Shown: positions 59,301-64,000 of the stretch, one piece after another
Numbering within the stretch: the stretch's first letter is position 1
Layout: every line of letters begins with the position of its first letter
Assembly (NCBI GenBank): GCA_000697665.1
Contig: KL197714.1
Location: 559,133 to 623,132 of the forward strand
Direction: 5' to 3'
Length of the DNA stretch: 64,000 nt
Source of the DNA: Jaapia argillacea MUCL 33604
Taxonomy: Eukaryota; Basidiomycota; Agaricomycetes; Jaapiales; Jaapiaceae
Notes under the pieces: model-generated
Told to the model about the DNA's origin: nothing
Databases searched by the model: none
The model's input: the letters and a program-made list of their open reading frames with translations, nothing else
Position numbers and translations under genes: made by a program

Positions 59301-60532
59301 CGTTCCTGAATGGAATTCTCAAGGAGGAAATCTACATGGACCAACCCGAAGGTTTCAAGGATGGAACCAATCGTGTCGCAAAGCTTATCCGAACGATTTA
59401 CGGACTCAAACAAGCAGGCCGGGAATGGCACGAGATTCTTGACGAATTTCTGATCAGAAGCGGTTATGTCAAGATCTTTGCCGATCCGTGCATCTACATC
59501 CGCCGATCGCCTTCCAAAGGTCTTGGATTCATTGCCTTGCATGTCGATGACCTCACGTTGCTAGCGCAGTTGATGGCGCTGTTGGAGGAAATGAAGGAGG
59601 AGTTGAAACGAGAATTTAAGATGACGGACTTGGGCTCTATCAGGAGGATAGTCGGCCTCGAAGTTCATCGGGATCGCGCTAATCGGACCCTCACACTATC
59701 TCAAGGTCCGTACATCGACAAGATACTCGCGTGATTCAATATGTTGAACGCGAACATCTGTTGGACGCCAGCAGACGTGAAGATCCTTCTCGAGAAAAAT
59801 CCCGAAGGTGTAACCTTTCCCGATATGGTCAAGGTACCCTTCCGAGAAGCGATTGGTTCTCTGATGTGGGCGGCTATTGGCACTAGGCCCGACATCAGAT
59901 TCGCGGTTACATACGCAAGCCAATTCGCGAGCAACCCGTCTCAGGCGCACTGGACATACGTGAAGCGTATCTTCCGTTACCTACGGGGCACCCGCGACCT
60001 CGGACTTCAGTTCATCGGAACTGGAGACCCCAATATTATTATTCACGGATTTTCGGACGCTGACTGGGCCAACGACCGCAACGATCGAAAATCAATTTCT
60101 GGCTCGGGATTTTTTCTCAGTGCCACTGCGATCACTTGGGCATCGAAGAAGCAGCGAACCGTCGCTTGCTCCAGCACCGAAGCCAAGTATATGTCTGCAT
60201 ACGAAGCCTCTAGCCAGGTGATCTGGCTACAATCTTTACTCGCGGAACTCGGGTTCGCCCAACCCGCTCCAACTCTAATCAATGTCGACAACCAACCTGC
60301 GATCACCCTCACTCAAGATTCCGTCGATCACTCAAGGGCGAAGCATATCGACGTCAAGTATCATTTCATTCGCGATCAAATTCGACTCAAGGAGATCTCG
60401 GTCTCCTACTGCCCGTCTGCCGATAACGTCACGGACATCTTCACGAAGCCGCTACCAAGACCTCTGTTCGAGGAGTTGAGGGGGAGGCTCGGGATGATTG
60501 ATTTGAGGGGGAGTGTTGACATTTGTAAATAA
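56378..60532 (+). pseudogene. Copia gag-pol, unit 2, with the same two in-frame stops
   Basis: Identical pieces to unit 1 displaced by 4,438 bp: 546 residues (56378-58018), 549 (58085-59734) and 263 (59741-60532), divided by TGA at 58016-58018 and 59732-59734. The conceptual translations of the two units show no difference at all, so the duplication of the unit is very recent and later than the nonsense changes. Confidence 0.9.
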
Positions 60533-60740
60533 TATATTCAAATCAATCCTTATGGTACCTACTGTCTCGTATGGACTTCCGTGTGCTCACCGGTATCCGT
60601 TCCGTAATTTACTTGTGCCCCGACTCGAGTAGCATACGACGCCGTAGTTATTGGATTATCTTGTACTCTACTTAAGGTCCTGAGGGACCCACAATGAATC
60701 ATTGATTATTATTCTACCCGCTGCGCTCTACGCTACAACA
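60514..60740 (+). repeat. Copia LTR 3 (3')
   Basis: 227 bp ending CTACAACA directly before the right target duplication CAGCT. Differs from LTR 2 at one site (CATACGACG instead of CATATGACG, near 60638). Confidence 0.95.
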
Positions 60741-61129
60741 CAGCTTTCCTTTGTGATCCTCTGTGGGCGTCCTTGCGATGATCAAGGTTCCATCTTCACA
60801 GGGCACAGTGCCACCGCTCGTCCTTTCCCCAGCCGAAGCAACTCTCATGCACAGGACCAGGAGCTGCTTGACACCCAGGCATTTCTCCAACGCCACGTCA
60901 GCGAAAACCATCGTTGCAATTTGTCTATAGCACTCTCATCAGAGCAAATCAGGACTTTGGATTTGCAATCTTGTATACCATCGCGAAGCGACGCATATGC
61001 ATCAGACCGAGAGGAGCTCACGTTGAGATCCCAAGTGGTAGGCAAATCGATTGTCAAGGGATCGGGTGGGGTACAAGGAATGTAACATTCAGGAAGGAAA
61101 GCTCCACCACAAGCCAAAGCAGGGACCAC
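60741..61129 (-). pseudogene. Small unknown gene, copy 2, cut by the copia provirus
   Basis: Counterpart of 41091-41557: ALACGGAFLPECYIPCTPPD, the same intron, then MVFADVALEKCLGVKQLLVL and TLIIARTPTEDHKGKL. The last codons are severed at the CAGCT target site and the frame now ends inside LTR 3 (stop at 60714). The lost codons sit at about 51595-51637 on the other side of the provirus. Confidence 0.55.
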
Positions 61130-61454
61130 CCTCTAGGATTGGTATCACAGTTCTTCTACAGGGCGAATGAAACCGTCACTGCACTGTCCCTTGAGTAGTG
61201 ATGATCGCCGATCGAGAGAGGTACATCTCGAGATTCTTAGTAGTAATCAAACATTGGATTTTCCCTCTCTAACCAACCTCGACCGAACCCAAAAGCCCTA
61301 CACGAGCAAGGCCATCATCACCAACTGACCTGCTCCCGAAGAAACTCCCCAAACCAGGAACTGCCTTTCGAACCTCTCCACAGCCTCGCTGGGTGAACTC
61401 GAGTCCATGATGGAAAGGGTTGATGACTTTCGCTGTCGAGGTGGCTGAGATGGC
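61130..61454. other. Noncoding remainder of duplication copy 2
   Basis: Collinear with 41540-41954 of copy 1, with a deletion of about 100 bp near 61150. Nothing else is seen. Confidence 0.5.
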
Positions 61455-61635
61455 TCAGTCGACAATAGTGGCTGCGACCCAGGTTGGTTTGATGTGCGAG
61501 TCTGCGAGAATGATACGGGGGATTGACAATGATTGGAAGAGGGCTTGCAGGAGGATTGGAGCTTGGATGGCAGAGAATATCACGAGGGTTAGGTAGTAGG
61601 AATGGGTGAAGGTGAGGAGGAGGCATGCGAGGCAT
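61455..61635 (-). pseudogene. 3' end of the unknown membrane-type gene, copy 2
   Basis: Reads LLTFTHSYYLTLVIFSAIQA, then PILLQALFQSLSIPRIILAD, ending VAATIVD at the stop 61455. Only the end of the last exon was duplicated; the rest of the gene is missing, so it is a fragment. Confidence 0.55.
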
Positions 61636-61659
61636 GGAGCCCCTTCAGCGCTTTTTTGC

Positions 61660-64000
61660 TTAACTTAAGGCATACCCGAGTGTACAGATTTCCCATAGAG
61701 ATGGTGTACCCGATGGCCACCTGAGGTATCTGTATTGCCTAAGACATGGTGTACCTGAGGTACAGATTCTGCATGAGAGTGGTCTACCTGGAGGTAGAAT
61801 CTGTACAGATATGACTTAAGAGATGGTGTACCCAATGAGATACCCAATACAGATCTCTGATGAGAGTGGTCTACCCGGGGGGTCAAATCTGTACAGATAT
61901 GACTTAGGAAGAGGTGTACCCGATCAGACACCCAATACAGATCCCTTGTGGAAGGGGTCTACCCGGTGGTCAAATCTGTACAGATATGGCTTAAGAGACA
62001 GTGTGCCCAGTTGGACATTGAATACAGATTTTGCATATCCTCGGTCTACCCGACAGTGAGATCTATACAGGTTTTGCTTAGCCATGGTGTACCCGAAGGT
62101 GAAATTTGTACAGATTTCACATACCCTCGGTCTACCCAATGGTAAGATCTGTATGGATTTCACGTACCCCTCAGTCTACCTGATGGTTAAATCTATACAG
62201 ATTTCATGTAGCCATGGCCTACCCGACAGTGAAATCTGTACAGATTTCACGTACCCTCGGTCTACCTGATGGTAAGATCTGTATGGATTTCACATACCCC
62301 TCGGTCTACCTGACAGTGAGATCTGTACAGATTTCATGTACCCCTCGGTCTACCCGACGGTGAAATCTATACAGATTTCACTTACGCCTCGGTCTACCCG
62401 ATAGAGAAATCTGTACGGATTTCACATACCCCTTGGTCTACCCGACGGTGAAATCTATACAGATTTCACTTACCTCTCGGTCTACCTGACAGAGAAATCT
62501 GTACGGATTTCACGTACCCCTTGGTCTACCTGACAGTGAAATCTATACAAATTTCATGTAGCTAAGGCCTACCCGACGGTGAAATCTGTACAGATCTCAC
62601 ATACCCCTCAGTCTACCTGACGGTGAAATCTATACAGATTTCACTTACCTCTCGGTCTACCTGACAGTGAAATCAATACAGATTTCACGTAGCTAAGGCC
62701 TACCCGACGGTGAAATCTGTACGGATTTCACATACCCCTCGGTCTACCCAACAGAGAAATCTATACAGATTTCACTTACCCCTCTGTCTACCCGACAGAG
62801 AAATCTGTATGGATTTCACGTACCCCTCGGTCTACCCGACGGTGAAATCTATACAGATTTCACTTACCCCTCGGTCTACCCGACAGAGAAATTTGTACAG
62901 ATTTCACGTACCCCTCAGTCTACCCGACAGTGAAATCTATACAGATTTCACGTAGCTAAGGCCTACCCGATGGTGAAATCTATACAGATTTCACGTAGCT
63001 ATGGCCTACCTGACGGTGAAATCTGTACAGATTTCACGCACCCCTCGGTCTACCCAACGGTGAAATCTATACAGATTTCACTTACCTCTCGGTCTACCCG
63101 ACAGAGAAATCTGTACGGATTTCACATACCCCTCGGTCTACCCAACAGTGAAATCAATACAGATTTCACGTAGCTAAGGCCTACCTGACAGTGAAATTTG
63201 TATGGATTTCACGTACCCCTCGGTCTACCCAACGGTGAAATCTATACAGATTCCACTTACCCCTTGGTCTACCCGACAGAGAAATCTGTATGGATTTCAC
63301 ATACCCCTTGGTCTACCCGACAGTGAAATCTATACAGATTTCACTTACCCCTCGGTCTACCCGACGGTTAAATCTATACAGATTTCACATACCCCTCGGT
63401 CTACCCGATGGTGAAATCTGTACGGATTTCACATACCCCTTGGTCTACCCGACGGTGAAATCTGTACGGATTTCACACACCCCTCAGTCTACCCAACAGA
63501 GACATCTATACAGATTTCACATAGCTAAGGCCTACCTGACGGTGAAATCTGTACAGATTTCACGCACCCCTCGGTCTACCCAACGGTTAAATCTATACAG
63601 ATTTCACATACCCCTCGGTCTACCCGACGGTGAAATCTATACAGATTTCATGTAGCTATGGCCTACCCGACGGTGAAATCTGTACGGATTTCACGGACCC
63701 CTCGGTTTACCCGACAGTGAAATCTATACAGATTTTACTTACCCCTTGATCTACCTGACAGAGAAATCTGTATGGATTTCACATACCCCTCGGTCTACCC
63801 GACGGTGAAATCTATACAGATTTCACTTACCCCTCGGTCTACCCAACAGAGAAATCTATACAGATTTCACGTACCCCTTGGTCTACCTGACGATGAAATC
63901 TATACAGATCTCACTTACCCCTCGGTCTATCCGACAGAGAAATCTATACAGATTTCACATACCCCTTGGTCTACCCAACGGTTAAATCCATACAGATTTT
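61660..64000. repeat. 44-bp tandem satellite with a palindrome in each unit
   Basis: Roughly fifty units of about 44 bp built as ACCCCTCGGTCTACCCGACG plus GTGAAATCTATACAGATTTC plus ACTT. The heart is a near-perfect palindrome, best as GAAATCTGTACAGATTTC. Between palindromes two spacer types occur, one with CCCCTCGGTC and one with GCTAAGGCC. The first 300 bp (61660-61960) are degenerate and show an 86-88 bp dimeric pattern; the rest is regular and continues past the window end. Long open frames on the plus strand are a by-product of the repeat (three units equal 132 bp) and are not genes. Confidence 0.93.

Larger units (their letters stand above)
51638..60740 (+). mobile_element. Tandem Ty1/copia provirus sharing a central LTR
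   Basis: LTR-internal-LTR-internal-LTR with three 227-bp LTRs and two 4,211-bp internal regions, repeat period 4,438 bp. The whole 9,103 bp is flanked once by CAGCT (51633-51637 and 60741-60745). Domain order gag, protease, integrase, reverse transcriptase, RNase H marks the copia (Pseudoviridae) type. Insertion is in the small-gene copy of duplication copy 2. Both internal regions encode the same protein pieces and share two in-frame TGA stops. Confidence 0.95.
42987..61635 (+). repeat. Segmental duplication, copy 2 (expanded by insertions)
   Basis: Homologous to 37870-42130 in the same orientation. The copy is split into four blocks: 42987-43387, 48186-50963, 51532-51637 and 60741-61635. 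Between them lie a DNA transposon, a solo LTR and a tandem copia provirus. Each junction is defined by a target-site duplication and by collinearity with copy 1. A deletion of about 100 bp relative to copy 1 (41542-41650) occurs near 61150. Confidence 0.88.

Noticed and set aside
62710-63655. Open frames of 67-121 codons across the satellite
   Set aside because: They repeat the same 44-residue pattern because three 44-bp units equal 132 bp. There is no family similarity and no splice or start context.
61660-64000. CRISPR-like appearance of regularly spaced palindromes
   Set aside because: Spacers are not unique but part of the same 44-bp unit, and the host is a eukaryote. It is a satellite.

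Overview
The window is nuclear DNA of a filamentous basidiomycete, most likely an agaricomycete. The evidence is dense eukaryotic genes cut by many 50-60 bp GT-AG introns, a fungal gene set (Scs7, Rpn1, Sec5, Surf4/Erv29, B-type cyclin, PTEN), and gene and transposon families I know mainly from mushrooms. No species can be named.

Positions 1-37.5 kb are an ordinary gene-rich block. In order: the 3' end of an Rmd1/DUF155 gene (+), exocyst SEC5 (-), the sphingolipid fatty acid 2-hydroxylase SCS7 (-), a mitochondrial-type acyl-CoA synthetase (-), the ER cargo receptor SURF4/ERV29 (+), a histidine acid phosphatase (+), a class I fructose-bisphosphate aldolase (-), the DNA repair glycosylase MUTYH (+), a mitotic B-type cyclin (+), tRNA-Asp(GUC) (-), mitochondrial isoleucyl-tRNA synthetase (+), prolyl-tRNA synthetase (+), proteasome subunit RPN1 (-), a PTEN-type phosphatase (-) and a multi-pass receptor-like protein (+). 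These are independent housekeeping genes, not an operon or cluster. Points of interest are two MluI boxes ahead of the cyclin, a possible two-start (mitochondrial/cytosolic) prolyl-tRNA synthetase, and a class I aldolase in a fungus.

Positions 37.9-61.6 kb are a young, dynamic region. A segment of about 4.2 kb (37870-42130) is duplicated in direct orientation at 42987-61635. It carries a gene for a protein with an MLKL/HeLo-like N-terminal helical bundle, a pseudokinase-like domain and a conserved C-terminal module, plus a small unknown gene and the end of a third gene. The second copy has been blown up from about 4.2 to 18.6 kb by three insertions: a 4,798-bp TA-flanked DNA transposon encoding one protein that joins a Ulp1-type cysteine protease to a pogo-like DDD transposase; a 568-bp solo LTR with target duplication GTTGG; and a tandem Ty1/copia provirus (LTR-internal-LTR-internal-LTR, 9,103 bp, target duplication CAGCT). 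All three sit in copy 2 and none in copy 1.

Positions 61.66-64.0 kb (running off the end) are a 44-bp tandem satellite in which every unit contains a near-perfect 18-20 bp palindrome. Its inner edge is degenerate and the array becomes more regular outward, so the window probably runs from euchromatin into a heterochromatic, possibly subtelomeric or pericentromeric, border.
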